Origin: Bufo bufo
Taxonomy: Eukaryota; Chordata; Amphibia; Anura; Bufonidae
Direction of reading: 5' to 3'
Assembly (NCBI RefSeq): GCF_905171765.1
Contig: NC_053391.1
Location: 111,078,644-111,142,643 of the forward strand
DNA length: 64,000 bases
Under the pieces are notes generated by a model that was not told the origin of the DNA, did no database searches, and was given only the letters and a program-made list of their open reading frames with translations. A program made the translations under genes and the position numbers. Below, piece by piece: positions 32,263 to 43,860 of this stretch (the stretch's first letter is position 1; each line of letters opens with the position of its first letter).

Positions 32263-33277
32263 AGCGTGCACATGCGCTGGCTTTTTAAAAGTCGGGGAGC
32301 GCACATGCACAGGCAGGATGAGGATAGCAGGCCACATTCTCCAATGCTGGTGAAAGAACCGGATTCTGGCTGTTGGACCTGCTGCAGGTGTGCAGAGGAG
32401 GGTCAGTACTACTGACTCAGTATGTCCTGTCACCAGATCCCAAAGAGCAGAAGCATAGTAGGGGATGCGGAGCCCGTGCCCGCTCTGGATAGCGGGACGG
32501 CATGGTGTTCCACTATCACAGGCACCAAATAGACTTCTATAATGTATTATAAAATACAGTGCATGTGAATATATTTGTAAAGAGAACATGATTCCGTGTC
32601 ATAGCATTAGATCCATAACTGAAGGCTTTAATCATTAGGATGTTTAAGTGGATGTCCAGTAAAGTGGTCCTCTGATATCTCAGATGCGTGTCAGCAGGCC
32701 ATATTGGATGAGCTGTGATCTTGAACCACAGCTAATTTCCTGAATGCAAGAGCTGTGTCTCTACACAGACCCAGTTGACACCGCTCAGAAATCTTTTTTC
32801 AAAATGAATGTCATCGAATAAATGACAGTTTCCTGTATATCACATTACCAGTATCAGAAATCTTTGATCAGCGCCAGTTGTGTTCGAGTTTTCTCTGTCG
32901 TTTCATTTTGGAAATCAGTGGTGGTTTGAGGTCACGGGCTTCACCAATGTGATCTTCTCATATGTATCCTAAGTATCCACAATGGAGGTCACATTATTAT
33001 TTTATTAGCCTATATTCATCCCCTGGAGAAAGCCTGACCTTCAACCATTTACAGGAAATGAGTGACTGGTCTTGTGAGAGGCAGTGTTTGTCCCCTTATG
33101 AAAATGTGTGAATGAGCACAGCTCCAGTTTTATGATATGTTTCTGGAATGATGGCAGGCTATCGATATAGAAATGGGGTAGTGATGACAACATGCTTTTT
33201 ATGTGACACAAAGATAATGTATCTATGAGAACCTGTTGACATATAATATCAGTTGTTGTGCTGATGATTTCTATTAT
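32263..33277. other. No recognisable feature
   Basis: No convincing reading frame and no clear repeat boundary. The readings on both strands are short and lack motifs. Confidence 0.35.
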
Positions 33278-33281
33278 ATGT

Positions 33282-33864
33282 TGTGATAGGGTGAACATAA
33301 AAGTGTATGGTAAAGTTCTGGAAGGGGTGTATATCCCACCCAGCTTCCTCAACTGGGTGAGGTAAATAAAATCCAGAAGGTTAAAATGGTCTCAGCAATG
33401 TGTAGGTTGCTGAGACAGTTTTGTTAAGTTTATGGGCTGGATTTTATTGGACTGTCCACCCCATTCCGGGGCAGGTTTTCCCCTAGCCTGAGGGATCCCC
33501 AGCTGAAGGCAGCTGGGATCGTTAAGGGGTAATAAAGCACAGTCCAAGCTGGGGAGAGTGATGCCTGGAGAAAGTCTGGGAAGATGGCTGCCCTGCTGGC
33601 TAGAGAAGCTGTGTTCTCTGTGTGACCTGTGTTCAATAGATGAGCTAGGATCTTCACTGTATTAGCCAGAGCCCAGACGGGCAGGTGTTTATTTTGGTTT
33701 GGTTTATGTTTTGTGGTGCTGGACCTTCACCTTACCCAGTGAGTTATAACTGGGTCTGCCTGTATTGCCGGAGTGTTATAAATAAAGCAACGTTTGGACT
33801 TTAACCCTGTGGTCTGCACGAGAATCTGTCATCACCGCTCTGCCTGAGGGTGTAACCCCTTACA
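33282..33864 (+). mobile_element. Probable solo LTR, ATGT duplication
   Basis: It starts TGTGATAGGGTGAACATA and ends TGTAACCCCTTACA, with ATGT at 33278-33281 and 33865-33868. A poly(A) signal AATAAA (about 33780) lies before a GTGG-type downstream region, as in an LTR R-U5. There is no coding content. Confidence 0.6.
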
Positions 33865-33868
33865 ATGT

Positions 33869-34968
33869 TTATATACATATAATTTATACACATTTTTTTA
33901 TTAAGAAGGCCAAATCCTAATGACTTCAGAAACTCTGCAGCAAAATTGGAACACTTCTGGTGTAAAAGTCACAAACACCACATGTGCAACATTTTTACTC
34001 TCATTTGCAGCAAATTGTCATTTTTATGTGCAGATTTTTAGTGCAGATTTCTCCCCTTGCAATGCAGAGTGAGATCGTAGCAAAACCACGTCAAAATAAA
34101 TAAAATAAAAAATCCACAAGTAACATGCAGATTTTAGTGGCGATTTGGTGCAGAAAGGCAAAGAAATTTGTGCAGGAATTCTGTAAATACACATCCATGT
34201 GCAGAAGCCCTTCAAGCTTCAAGCTGACATGCAAATTAGCGCAGACAGAGGATAAAAGATCTTTTTCTGACCTTATGCAGCATAGGATTGCAGGATGAAA
34301 AGTATGATTAGTATCACACTGCAGGCTACCCTGAGGTACTGCTGGCGGGTTTACATGCATTTAGGAGGTGACAGGTTCCCTTTAAACATTTACCATATGA
34401 GGACCTTCTCAAGATGGCTCTTCTGCCAGTTCTCTGAGGCCAAAACTGCTTTTCCTCACTTCCCATAGACACTTGCTGTAGCCAGCAGCTCCCTGCCAGC
34501 CAATCAGATTGAATTACTGAGAGACACGCCTCCTCACTCTGAAGCCTAATGCAGGCATGCAGTGTAAAGAACCGCCCATCTGTCTTCTGTTTATACTAAA
34601 AGGAAGACAGACAAGCCCTAGCAACGGTCTTTTAAGGGAGCAGTGGAAAGGGACATTAATGAAAGCTGTTATTATAAGGTAATTACAGATCTTTTGACAA
34701 TCATTGACAGACTAACTCAGGTATACATACATGCCTAGCTCTAAGAAACTAGCAAATAAAAAAAAAATATATATGACAGTTACCCTTTAACAAACATATT
34801 GTATATGAGGATCTAAGAGCACTATGATGATGATATTTTTACTGTACAATGGATTCACTTTAATAGTTGGCCTTTGTTAAATAAAAAAGATTGCTGGGCT
34901 TTTTTCTAGGGCATATAAATTGGATGTTTTCAACGTACCTTTTGGTAAGGTCAAGCGAACACTAAATT
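33869..34968. other. AT-rich repeats, unassigned
   Basis: Contains GTGCAGATTT-type repeats (34030-34160) and a GGTGACAGGTTCCCTTTAA terminus near 34367-34385 of the T2/Kolobok kind (TTAA-flanked, reversed AAAGGGAACCTGTCACC). A similar GACAGTTACCCTTTAA lies at 34783-34798. I could not pair these ends. No gene is seen. Confidence 0.35.
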
Positions 34969-35160
34969 AGGATTATTATTTATTATTAAACGCCATTCAT
35001 TCCATAGTGCTGTACATATAAAAAAAAGACTGCAAATATATAATATAAAAAAAAGTACAATAAGTATGAATAAGACGAGTTGCAAACTGGAGACTGAAGG
35101 AGAGAGGACCCTGCCTGCGAAGGCTTACAGTCTAGAAAGGATGGGGACAACATACCATCC
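34969..35160. repeat. Short interspersed repeat fragment
   Basis: ATTATTATTTATTATTAAAC, GCCATTCATTCCATAGTGCT, AGGACCCTGCCTGCGAAGGC and TTACAGTCTAGAAAGGATGG have the look of a LINE-tail or SINE-type dispersed repeat. The class was not determined. Confidence 0.45.
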
Positions 35161-35495
35161 AAAATATTATTATATCCTTGGGGATTTATAATCCACATTG
35201 AACAGAGATCCATGGCTTTATTGTCTTGTGTGTTACATAAAAAGGGGAATGTATAGTGTGAATTGTGGGATTGTCTCCAGAAGTAAATTCTGCACACATC
35301 AACGAAATACCCCCAGACCGACATTCCTTTCATCCAAATCTAAAATCTATGCTATACTGTGACCACAGCCAATAGGAAAACAATTATATAGTAAATTGAC
35401 CAATACATTTCAACAATTTCTATATTATATTATAGTTACAAAGATGTAGATTGATTGCACCCAAAAAATAGAAATTTCTACATAATCAGTACAAT

Positions 35496-36497
35496 TGTAA
35501 GCCGTGTACCGGGGTGGGCCCCCAAGGATACAGTGAAGTCACGAACGAGGAAAGCAACCCCAACACCAGCTTCTGCCAAAACAAAATTTTACTTAAATGT
35601 GGCAATAAACACAACTACAAATCCTGGGAACATACAATAAATTTACGAAGGCTGAGACCCTTGTGCTGCACAGCATGGCGCCCTCTGATAGATGCAGGAG
35701 GAAAGTGCAGTAATTTACCTACTGGCGGGCACAACTAAACTGCCACACCTTAGCTGTTATTAGCCTAAAAGAACAAGAACCACTGTATGGGTGTGTGGTA
35801 CGGTCTAGCCTGCGGTGCAGCACTACAGCTTAAAATCTTACAAAGCTCTACAGTATTCCCCCTCCCATAACTAGTCCTGTAGCACATGCCTGAGTATTCC
35901 TTCTGAGCAAAACGCCAGCCTGGCTTGAGTTTGTGGGAATTTTATCAGATCTCCAATGCGAAATGTCACTTTAAGTTATGGAGTCCTTGCAATGAACAGT
36001 AGTAACACTTGTGGCCTGACACAAACAGAGACCCTAACTAATTAACTGCAGGCCTGGTCTCATTCTCTAGGCGCCAACACTGTAATGAGTTGCATGCACG
36101 ATCTTACCGACCCGGGTCTTCTCTGCATCCTCTGGTGACTCTGAACAGAACATATGCCTCTCCAACAAGCATGCGGTACCGCAGTGTATGTAGCTTTGCT
36201 CCTCAGCTCTCATCAGCGTTCCTGGAAGCAATCCTCATTCCTCTAGACAGGATCAGGGTCTTGAACACAATCAGCTTCACTTAGCTGCAGCTCTGGTCAC
36301 TGAGGGGTGCCCTCACACCTGGATGCTGTTGGACTCTCTGCTCACACACAGTTCCTCAGTCTCAGCTTTCTCTAAGATGGCTGCTTCCTTTTCCTTCTCC
36401 AGGCTCTGAAACCCCACCTCTCATGAATATAAAAATATATGCAGTCTGTTAGCTGTGTTTTGGAAACAGAGAATGAGAGCTGTTACCCCATCTTACA
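35496..36497. mobile_element. Probable solo LTR, CAAT duplication
   Basis: The termini TGTAAG and CTTACA are perfectly inverted, with CAAT at 35492-35495 and 36498-36501. The 1002-bp body lacks coding motifs. A TATA-like ATATTTTTATATTC lies near the right end if read on the minus strand. Nothing else supports the call. Confidence 0.55.
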
Positions 36498-37253
36498 CAA
36501 TCTTCAGGTTACTTCATCTGACCCTAATCTGTGCTATTTATTCATAGGTGCCTGGCTCTTTATGGCAGGCTATGTTGATATCTCTGCCATGGTGCCTGTT
36601 TATAACAGAAACTGAGATACATTGCTGAAACCATTATATTATGGATACTAGTGTTGATCGAGCACCGTGGTGCCCGGGGGCTCGGACCGAACACATGACG
36701 ATATTCGGGTGCTTGACTGAGCACCCGAGTATAATGGAAGCCAATAGGAGAACCCGAGCATTAAACCAGGTACCCCCTCCTCTGAAGAGGGGAGGGTGCC
36801 TGGTTCATAAGAAAATGTCAGAAATTGTTGGTAACACCACCAAAATGGTTCTTTAACAGCATGGGGAGGATGTATGGATAGATCTTGGACTCGCTGGTTG
36901 CTGCTGGGAACGTATAGTACGCCACTTTTACATAATGACAATACTACGCAGGAAACCAAGGGGAAAAAAAAAACGATTTTAGAGGAAAAATTAATTGAAA
37001 ACATTCTTTCCTGAATATTTACTTATATATTATATCTTATATCTTATATCTTTATTTACGTATATAAAGAGCAAGTGCTGCTCAAAATTACAAGGAAGAG
37101 GCACTCTGATACCCCCTTAGTCACACATAAAGGAGGGCATCATACACACCCTTTAAAAATTATGATTGATGGCCTGCTGGTGACCCTCGAAAACGTTAGG
37201 AGCAAGGGCCTGCTGATCTGACCATCTAAAACATTATGGGCTGTGGCCTGCTG

Positions 37254-37525
37254 TCGCTTTGGTGACTCCAGTTAACCTGGGGCGACGATCCATTCGGATG
37301 TCTGGTCTATCAACTTTCGATGTAGTTGTCAGCTGAAAACCATTGTAAACTACGGGTAACGGGGAATCATTGCTTGATTCCGGAGAGGGAGCCTGAGAAA
37401 CGGCTACCACATCCAAGGAAGGTAAGCGGGTGGCACGCAAATCACACAATCCCACCTCATGGAGGTAGTGACGATAAATAACAATACAGGACTCTTAAGA
37501 TGCCCTGTTATTGGAATGAGTAATA
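37254..37525 (+). pseudogene. 18S rRNA gene fragment 1 in hAT copy C
   Basis: CTATCAACTTTCGATG, GATTCCGGAGAGGGAGCCTG, AGAAACGGCTACCACATCCA, AGGAAGG, then GGAGGTAGTGACGATAAATA, ACAATACAGGACTCTTA, CCCTGTTATTGGAATGAGTA. It covers 18S roughly nucleotides 290-575, longer than in the other copies and still in the original order, which shows that the captured segment was once larger. Confidence 0.94.
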
Positions 37526-37603
37526 AAAAATTACAGGGAATGTCACTGCGGTATAAGGATATCACATTTGGATAAGGAAACATTTTACAGGAGAGGCCCT
37601 GCT

Positions 37604-37776
37604 GTCGCTTTGTTGACTCTAGATAACTTCTGCCTGATCGCACGTCCCCGTGACGTCCACCATCCATTTGGATATCTTACCTATCAACTTTTGATGTAAC
37701 AGTCAGCTCAAAAGCATTGTAACTACGGTAACTACGGCTACCACATCCAAGCAAGGCAGCATGCGCGCAAATTACC
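37604..37776 (+). pseudogene. 18S rRNA gene fragment 2 in hAT copy C
   Basis: TCGCTTTGTTGACTCTAGAT, CTATCAACTTTTGATG, CGGCTACCACATCCAAGCAA and GGCAGCATGCGCGCAAATTA, then the shared junction ACCTATTAGGTATAA. It repeats the interval of fragment 1 with its own internal deletion, so the captured block has duplicated inside this copy. Confidence 0.93.
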
Positions 37777-37894
37777 TATTAGGTATAATTAGCTGAGGGC
37801 CTGCAGGTGAGCTGACCTTTTAAAAGATTTGAGTTGTGGGCCTGCTGGTGAGCTGAGGTTAAACCGACAAACCCAACGTGATTTTGATGACTGC

Positions 37895-38145
37895 ATTAAT
37901 CTGCAGGTGACCGTCATACAGCTCTACAGATTTGTTTCCATCTGCATTTTTCTCAACAATCTGTGGCCTCAGTCTTTTTTCCAGACTCTGTCATTGTGCC
38001 ACTAGGTGGCCTCCCCATGCTGCCATCTCCACACCATGTCACCTTGCCACTCATTTCTATCACCATGCTGCTGATGATGCTGCTTAAAAGGCCTTAAACT
38101 GATCACCAGGCCCACAATTTAGTTAAGGTTTTTGAGTCGATAAAC
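37895..38145. repeat. 250-bp direct repeat, copy 1
   Basis: CATTAATCTGCAGGTGACCG, AATCTGTGGCCTCAGTC, ACCTTGCCACTCATTTCTAT and GATCACCAGGCCCACAAT recur at 40045-40285. It belongs to the hAT 3' region. Confidence 0.85.
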
Positions 38146-38167
38146 CCAACTTTCTTTTGTGGGCTGC

Positions 38168-38478
38168 ATCAGTGGCGTAGCTAAAAATGACTGGGCCCCA
38201 CAGTAAATTTTTGAATAGGGCTCAATCCCACAGTAATTTTTTAGCGACCCTTCCTTTCATGCTGCCCCCATTCCTGTGGCTAGTAAAGATCGCTCTCTCA
38301 GACCAGGGCCAGCAGCTGTTCCATCCGTTTTATACACTGTCTATACTGTCACTGTATATAATTTCATTGTGTAAAACTGTTGAGGGGGCCCTGACCAAAT
38401 CCTTTAGTCCTCCTCCTCCTGGATGGGCCCCTTCTGGGTCAGGGCCCCAAAGCTGCAGCTTCCCCTGCTTCCCCTATA
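38168..38478. repeat. Dispersed repeat beginning AGTGGCGTAGCTA
   Basis: AGTGGCGTAGCTAAAAATGA followed by CTGGGCCCCACAG, ending GGGTCAGGGCCCC. It resembles an inverted-repeat MITE; the possible other end, TATAGCTATG, lies just after the Tc1 at 40027. Confidence 0.5.
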
Positions 38479-40026
38479 CAGGGAGTGCAGAATTATTAGG
38501 CAAATGAGTATTTTGACCACATCATCCTCTTTATGCATGTTGTCTTACTCCAAGCTGTATAGGCTCGAAAGCCTACTACCAATTAAGCATATTAGGTGAT
38601 GTGCATCTCTGTAATGAGAAGGGGTGTGGTCTAATGACATCAACACCCTATATCAGGTGTGCATAATTATTAGGCAACCTTTCCTTTGGCAAAATGGGTC
38701 AAAAGAAGGACTTGACAGGCTCAGAAAAGTCAAAAATAGTGAGATATCTTGCAGAGGGATGCAGCACTCTTAAAATTGCAAAGCTTCTGAAGCGTGATCA
38801 TCGAACAATCAAGCGTTTCATTCAAAATAGTCAACCGGGTCGCAAGAAGCGTGTGGAAAAACCAAGGCGTAAAATAACTGCCCATGAACTGAGAAAAGTC
38901 AAGCGTGCAGCTGCCAAGATGCCACTTGCCACCAGTTTGGCCATATTTCAGAGCTGCAACATCACTGGAGTGCCCAAAAGCACAAGGTGTGCAATACTCA
39001 GAGACATGGCCAAGGTAAGAAAGGCTGAAAGACGACCACCACTAAACAAGACACACAAGCTGAAACGTCAAGACTGGGCCAAGAAATATCTCAAGACTGA
39101 TTTTTCTAAGGTTTTATGGACTGATGAAATGAGAGTGAGTCTTGATGGGCCAGATGGATGGGCCCGTGGCTGCATTGGTAAAGGGCAGAGACTCAGACGC
39201 CAGCAAGGTGGAGGTGGAGTACTGGTTTGGGCTGGTATCATCAAAGATGAGCTTGTGGGGCCTTTTCGGGTTGAGGATGGAGTCAAGCTCAACTCCCAGT
39301 ACTACTGCCAGTTTCTGGAAGACACCTTCTTCAAGCAGTGGTACAGGAAGAAGTCTGCATCCTTCAAGAAAAACATGATTTTCATGCAGGACAATGCTCC
39401 ATCACACGCGTCCAAGTACTCCACAGCGTGGCTGGCAAGAAAGGGTATAAAAGAAGAAAATCTAATGACATGGCCTCCTTGTTCACCTGATCTGAACCCC
39501 ATTGAGAACCTGTGGTCCATCATCAAATGTGAGATTTACAAGGAGGGAAAACAGTACACCTCTCGGAACAGTGTCTGGGAGGCTGTGGTTGCTGCTGCAC
39601 GCAATGTTGATGGTGAACAGATCAAAACACTGACCGAATCCATGGATGGCAGGCTTTTGAGTGTCCTTGCAAAGAAAGGTGGCTATATTGGTCACTGATT
39701 TGTTTTTGTTTTGTTTTTGAATGTCAGAAATGTATATTTGTGAATGTTGAGATGTTATATTGGTTTCACTGGTAAAAATAAATAATTGAAATGGGTATAT
39801 ATTTGTTTTTTGTTAAGTTGCCTAATAATTATGCACAGTAATAGTCACCTGCACACACAGATATCCCCCTAAAATAGCTAAAACTAAAAACAAACTAAAA
39901 ACTACTTCCAAAAATATTCAGCTTTGATATTAATGAGGTTTTTGGGTTCATTGAGAACATGGTTGTTGTTCAATAATAAAATTAATCCTCAAAAATACAA
40001 CTTGCCTAATAATTCTGCACTCCCTG
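38479..40026 (+). mobile_element. Tc1/mariner element with intact transposase
   Basis: The terminal repeats CAGGGAGTGCAGAATTATTA and its inverse are flanked by TA (38477-38478, 40027-40028). A second inner pair, GCATAATTATTAGGCAA at 38661-38677 and its inverse at 39818-39834, gives an IR/DR-like arrangement with two binding sites per end. The length is 1548 bp. It sits in hAT copy C, whose genes are decayed, so it arrived later. Confidence 0.95.
38694..39698 (+). CDS. Tc1/mariner transposase, intact, DD37E spacing
   Basis: An uninterrupted reading of 334 residues with ATG at 38694 and TGA at 39696. Residues 8-45 form the first helix-turn-helix (CSTLKIAKLLKRDHRTIKRF). A basic stretch follows (GRKKRVEKPRRK, 49-60), and then a second DNA-binding part (about 62-120). 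The catalytic triad is visible as Asp144 in LWTDEMRVSL, Asp233 in FMQDNAPSHAS and Glu271 in SPDLNPIENLW. There are 37 residues between the second Asp and the Glu, three more than in classic Tc1 (DD34E). A Gly-rich GGGGVLVWAG precedes Asp233. The enzyme would cut and paste the element at TA sites in the nucleus. All motifs are present, so it could be active; expression is not shown. AATAAATAA follows at 39777. Confidence 0.95.
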   Translation: MGQKKDLTGSEKSKIVRYLAEGCSTLKIAKLLKRDHRTIKRFIQNSQPGRKKRVEKPRRKITAHELRKVKRAAAKMPLATSLAIFQSCNITGVPKSTRCAILRDMAKVRKAERRPPLNKTHKLKRQDWAKKYLKTDFSKVLWTDEMRVSLDGPDGWARGCIGKGQRLRRQQGGGGVLVWAGIIKDELVGPFRVEDGVKLNSQYYCQFLEDTFFKQWYRKKSASFKKNMIFMQDNAPSHASKYSTAWLARKGIKEENLMTWPPCSPDLNPIENLWSIIKCEIYKEGKQYTSRNSVWEAVVAAARNVDGEQIKTLTESMDGRLLSVLAKKGGYIGH

Positions 40027-40039
40027 TAGCTATGGACTT

Positions 40040-40290
40040 GGTCTGCATTAATCTGCAGGTGACTGTCATACAGCTCCACAGATTTGTTTCCATCTGCATC
40101 TTTCTAAACAATCTGTGGCCTCAGTCTTTTATCCAGACTCAGTCATTGTGCCACTATGTGGCCTCCTCATACTGCCATCTCCACAGTATGTCACCTTGCC
40201 ACTCATTTTTATCACCATGCTGCTGGTGATGATGCTGCTTAAAAGGCTTTAAAGTGATCACCAGGCCCACAATCTAATTAAAGTTTTAAG
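40040..40290. repeat. 250-bp direct repeat, copy 2
   Basis: Counterpart of 37895-38145 (CATTAATCTGCAGGTGACTG, ACCTTGCCACTCATTTTTAT, GATCACCAGGCCCACAATCT). It is followed by a second copy of the TACAAGGAAGAGGCACTCCG block (about 40394), which also occurs at 37090. Confidence 0.85.
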
Positions 40291-40454
40291 CACAAAACCA
40301 AAGAAAAAAATTGATTTTATAGGAAAAATTGATTGAAAACATTCTTTCCTGTAGATTTGCTTGTATATAAAGTGCAAGTGCTGCCAAAGATTACAAGGAA
40401 GAGGCACTCCGATACAACTTGTATATCACATAAAGGAGGGCCTCATTCACATTG

Positions 40455-40720
40455 AGTTGCGGGCCTGCATTTGAGCTGACCCTGTAAAAGATTTGAGTTG
40501 TGGGCCTGCAGGTGAGCTGAACCTGTTAAAGATTTGATTTGCAGGCCTGCAGTTGAGCTGACCCTGTAAAATATTTTAGGTTTTGGCCTGTAGGTGAGCT
40601 GACATTGTAAAAGATTTGAGTTGTGGGCCTGCAGGTGAGCTGATCCTACAAAAGATTATATGTGAGGGCCTGCTGGTGAGCGGACCCTGTAAAAAATTAT
40701 ATTCGAAGACCATATATGCG
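40455..40720. repeat. 41-bp minisatellite of hAT copy C
   Basis: Six to seven units of GGGCCTGCAGGTGAGCTGAC plus CTGTAAAAGATTTGAGTTG, the same family as at 26100-27432 but far fewer units. Confidence 0.88.
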
Positions 40721-40857
40721 AGGGCATTATATGTGACGAATAAGCAATGCATCTTGATATGACGGAACAGGAGCAGGAGGAAGAGAAAAGTAAGATTTAA
40801 CCATATACCCTTGTTTGTGGTGGAAGGGGTGCATGGGAATACAGTCTATTAACTACA

Positions 40858-43800
40858 TTAAAAACAACACATGTAAAGTGCCTTTGTGTTCATCAGCATT
40901 CCTCTGATGCAGTTATGGCCAATCCAGGCCTTGTTCCTTTTTATATGAGTCAACCTGTCAGCATTTTCAGTTGACATGCAGATACGCCTATCTGTTATAA
41001 TGCCGCCAGCAGCACTAAATACACGCTCAGACAAAATGCTGGCGGCAGGGCAGGTCAGCACCTCCAAAGCGTAGAGCGCCAGTTCGTGCCACGTGTTCAG
41101 CTTGGACACCCAGTAGTTGTAAGGCACTGAGGGATCATTGAGGACACTGACACGGTCTGCTATGTACTCCTTCACCATCTTCCAAAATGTTTCTCTCCTT
41201 GTGCCAGTAGGCTGCACATCAGGGTCAGGGTGCTGGCGGGGTGTCATGAAACTGTCCCAGGCTTCAGAGAGTGTTGCATTGCCTCTGTTGGAACTGCTGT
41301 GTTTTCCCCTTGTCTCCCCTCCTCGGTTGGCCAAGGAAGTGCGGACTCTGCCGCCAGCGTTGTCAGATGGAACATTTTGGAGCAATTTTTCAACAAGGAT
41401 CTTCTGGTATTGCACTGTTTTGCTTGTCCTCTCCACCAGAGGAATGAGAGATGAGAAGTACTCTTTGTAGCGGGGGTCGAGAAGGGTGAACAACCAGTAA
41501 TCCGTGTTGTTTAAAATACGTATAACGCGCGGGTTGCGGGAAAGGCAGCCTAACATGAAGTCAGCCATGTGTACCAGAGTGCCAACAGGCGAGACTTCGC
41601 TGTCGTCATCAGGAGGATCACTCCCAATCTTCCCCACCTCTTCCTCCTCTTCTGCCCACCCACGCAGACAGATGGAATTAAACTTCCATGGGTACTACCC
41701 TCTGTAGCTGAGGCAACCGTCTCCTGCTCCTCCTCCTCCTCTTCAGCCTCCAATTTACGCTGAGAAGACAAACTGAGGGTGGTCTGGCTATCATCAACCT
41801 GTGTAATGTCTTCCACCATTTCCACCTCTTCCACATGCAAAGCGTCGTCCTTAATTGTGAGCAGCGAGCGTTTGAGAAGACACAGAAGTGGGATGGTGAC
41901 GCTGATAATAGCGTTATCGCTGCTCACATCTGTGTTGATTCCTCAAAGTTGCGTAAACCTCACAGAGATCAGACATCCATGCCCACTCCTCGCTTGTGAA
42001 TAGCAAAAGCTTACTAAAAAGTTGACGACCATGTTGCAGCTGGTATTCCACAACTGCCCTCTGCTGCTCACAAAGCCTGGCCAACATGTAGAACTTGGAG
42101 TTCCAGCGCGTGCTCACGTAGCACAACAGCTGGTGAGCTGGCAATTTCAAGTGCCGCTGCAGCGTTGACAGACCGGCTGAAGCTGTCGGTGATTTGCGGA
42201 AATGTGCACACACGCAATGCACCTTCACCAGTAGCTCAGGCAAATTGGGGTATGTTTTTAGAAACCACTGAACCACAAGGTTAAATACGTGGGCAAGGCA
42301 TGGGACGTGTCTAAGGTTTCCCAACTCTAAAGCCGCCACAAAGTTACGGCCATTATCCGACACAACCATGCCTGGTTCTAGGTTGAGTGGCGATAGCCAC
42401 AGCTCAGTCTGGTCTTTTATCCCCTGCCACAGCTCTGTGCTGTTTGTCACCTAGTCAGATCAGCTTCCCCACTGCAGTGCTACACTGCTTTCAGCTACCG
42501 CCTGATGACTGACTAGTGCTGCACGTGGATAATTCGGAGGTGGAGGTGGAGGAGGAGAAGTGGGGGTTGGAGCCACTAACGTAGGTGGTAGTGGAAACCC
42601 TGATGGAATTGGGGCCTGCAATCCTTGGCATCGGTAGCACCTGTGCCATCCAAGGGTACGAGTGGCTCCCGGCCTCCACAACATTCACCCAGTGTGCCGT
42701 CAGGGAAATCTAGCGTCCCTGGCCGAAAGCACTTGTCCATGTGTCCGTGGTTAAGTGGACCTTCCCAGTAACTGCGTTGGTCAGGGCACGTGTGATGTTA
42801 AGGGACACATGTTGGTGTCAGGCTGGCATGACACACCTTGAAAAATAGTGGCGGCTGGGGACTGCGTAACGATGGACGGCCGCCGACATCAGGTTGTGGA
42901 AGGCCTCAGTGTCCACAAGCCTAAATGGCAACATTTCCAGGGCCAGTAATTTGGAAAGCTGCACATTTAGTGCTATGGTCTGTGGGTGGGTGGGTGGCTG
43001 GGTATTTGCACTTGCATTCAAATGCCGGGGCTAATGACATTTGGATGCTGTGGACAGGGAAGTAGATGTGGTCACTGATGGTGCTTGCGAAGGTCCTGGT
43101 GCAGGGCAGGAGGCATCCGGGCCTGCGTCTTGAACAGGGGATTGGCCAGCACGTAACACAGGGGAAGAGGAGGCAGTGGTGTGACCCGCAGACACAGATT
43201 AAGGACCCAGACGTTCGGCGCACCTATTAGGGTGCTTTGATGCCATGTGGCTGATCATGCTGGTGGTGGTAAGGTTGCTAGTGTTCATGCCCCAGCTCAT
43301 TTTGGTGTGTCACAGGTTGCAAACTACTATTCTTTTGTCGTTCGCACTTTCTTCAAAAAAGCGCCATACTGCCAAACACCTACTCTTTGGCAAGGGAGAT
43401 TTACGCAAGGGGGTGCTCCATGGAACAGTTGCCGGCCTGTTCGGTGGTGCCCGCCTCCTACCTTTTGCCACCCCACTTCCTCTTCCAGCCTGTTGCAGTG
43501 CTGCAGATCCCTCCCTCTCTGTACTGCTCTCATCGTTTCTACTTGTTGCCACCTTCCCAGGTTGGGTCAGTGACCTCGTCGTCAAGCACCTCCTCTTCCA
43601 CTTCCTCATTCTGATCATCCTCCTGATTTGTTGACATAACCACAACCTCAGTGATTGACAACTGTGTGTCATCCTCTCCTCAACCTCTTGAGACAGTAAT
43701 TGCGGTTGAGTCATTGGCAACTGTGTCTCATCATCATCCATCTCATTAAACACAAATTGCCTTTCCTTACCGTCATCTTCTTGTGGCTCTGCATGCTCAA

Positions 43801-43860
43801 GAGGTTGGGAATCGAGGCACAAGATCTCAGGTCCCTCTTCAAGCGTGTCACTAATTTTTT
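40858..43860 (-). pseudogene. hAT transposase with BED finger (copy C, broken)
   Basis: Read on the minus strand: an acidic N-terminal region (NEMDDDETQLPMTQPQLLS, near 43700-43745), a BED-type zinc finger (VWRFFEES, VVCNLCHTKMSW, MISHMASKHPN, near 43220-43370), a Ser/Pro-rich linker, and the core at 42450-41914 with GMVVSDNGRNFVAALELG, PCLAHVFNLVVQWFL and CYVSTRWNSKFYML. Then come an acidic stretch, LFTLLDPRYKEYF and the hATC part ELALYALEVLTCPAASILSE with RVFSAAGGIITDRR (about 40960-41090). The first about 120 residues seen in the copy at 23115 are missing. Frameshifts or stops lie near 43330, 42430, 41910 and 41640. Residues lost in copy B (Arg of STRW) are kept here. Confidence 0.93.

Noticed and set aside
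32080..32589. 169-codon minus-strand reading
   Set aside because: It crosses the foldback repeat boundary and has no recognisable motif, so it is probably chance.
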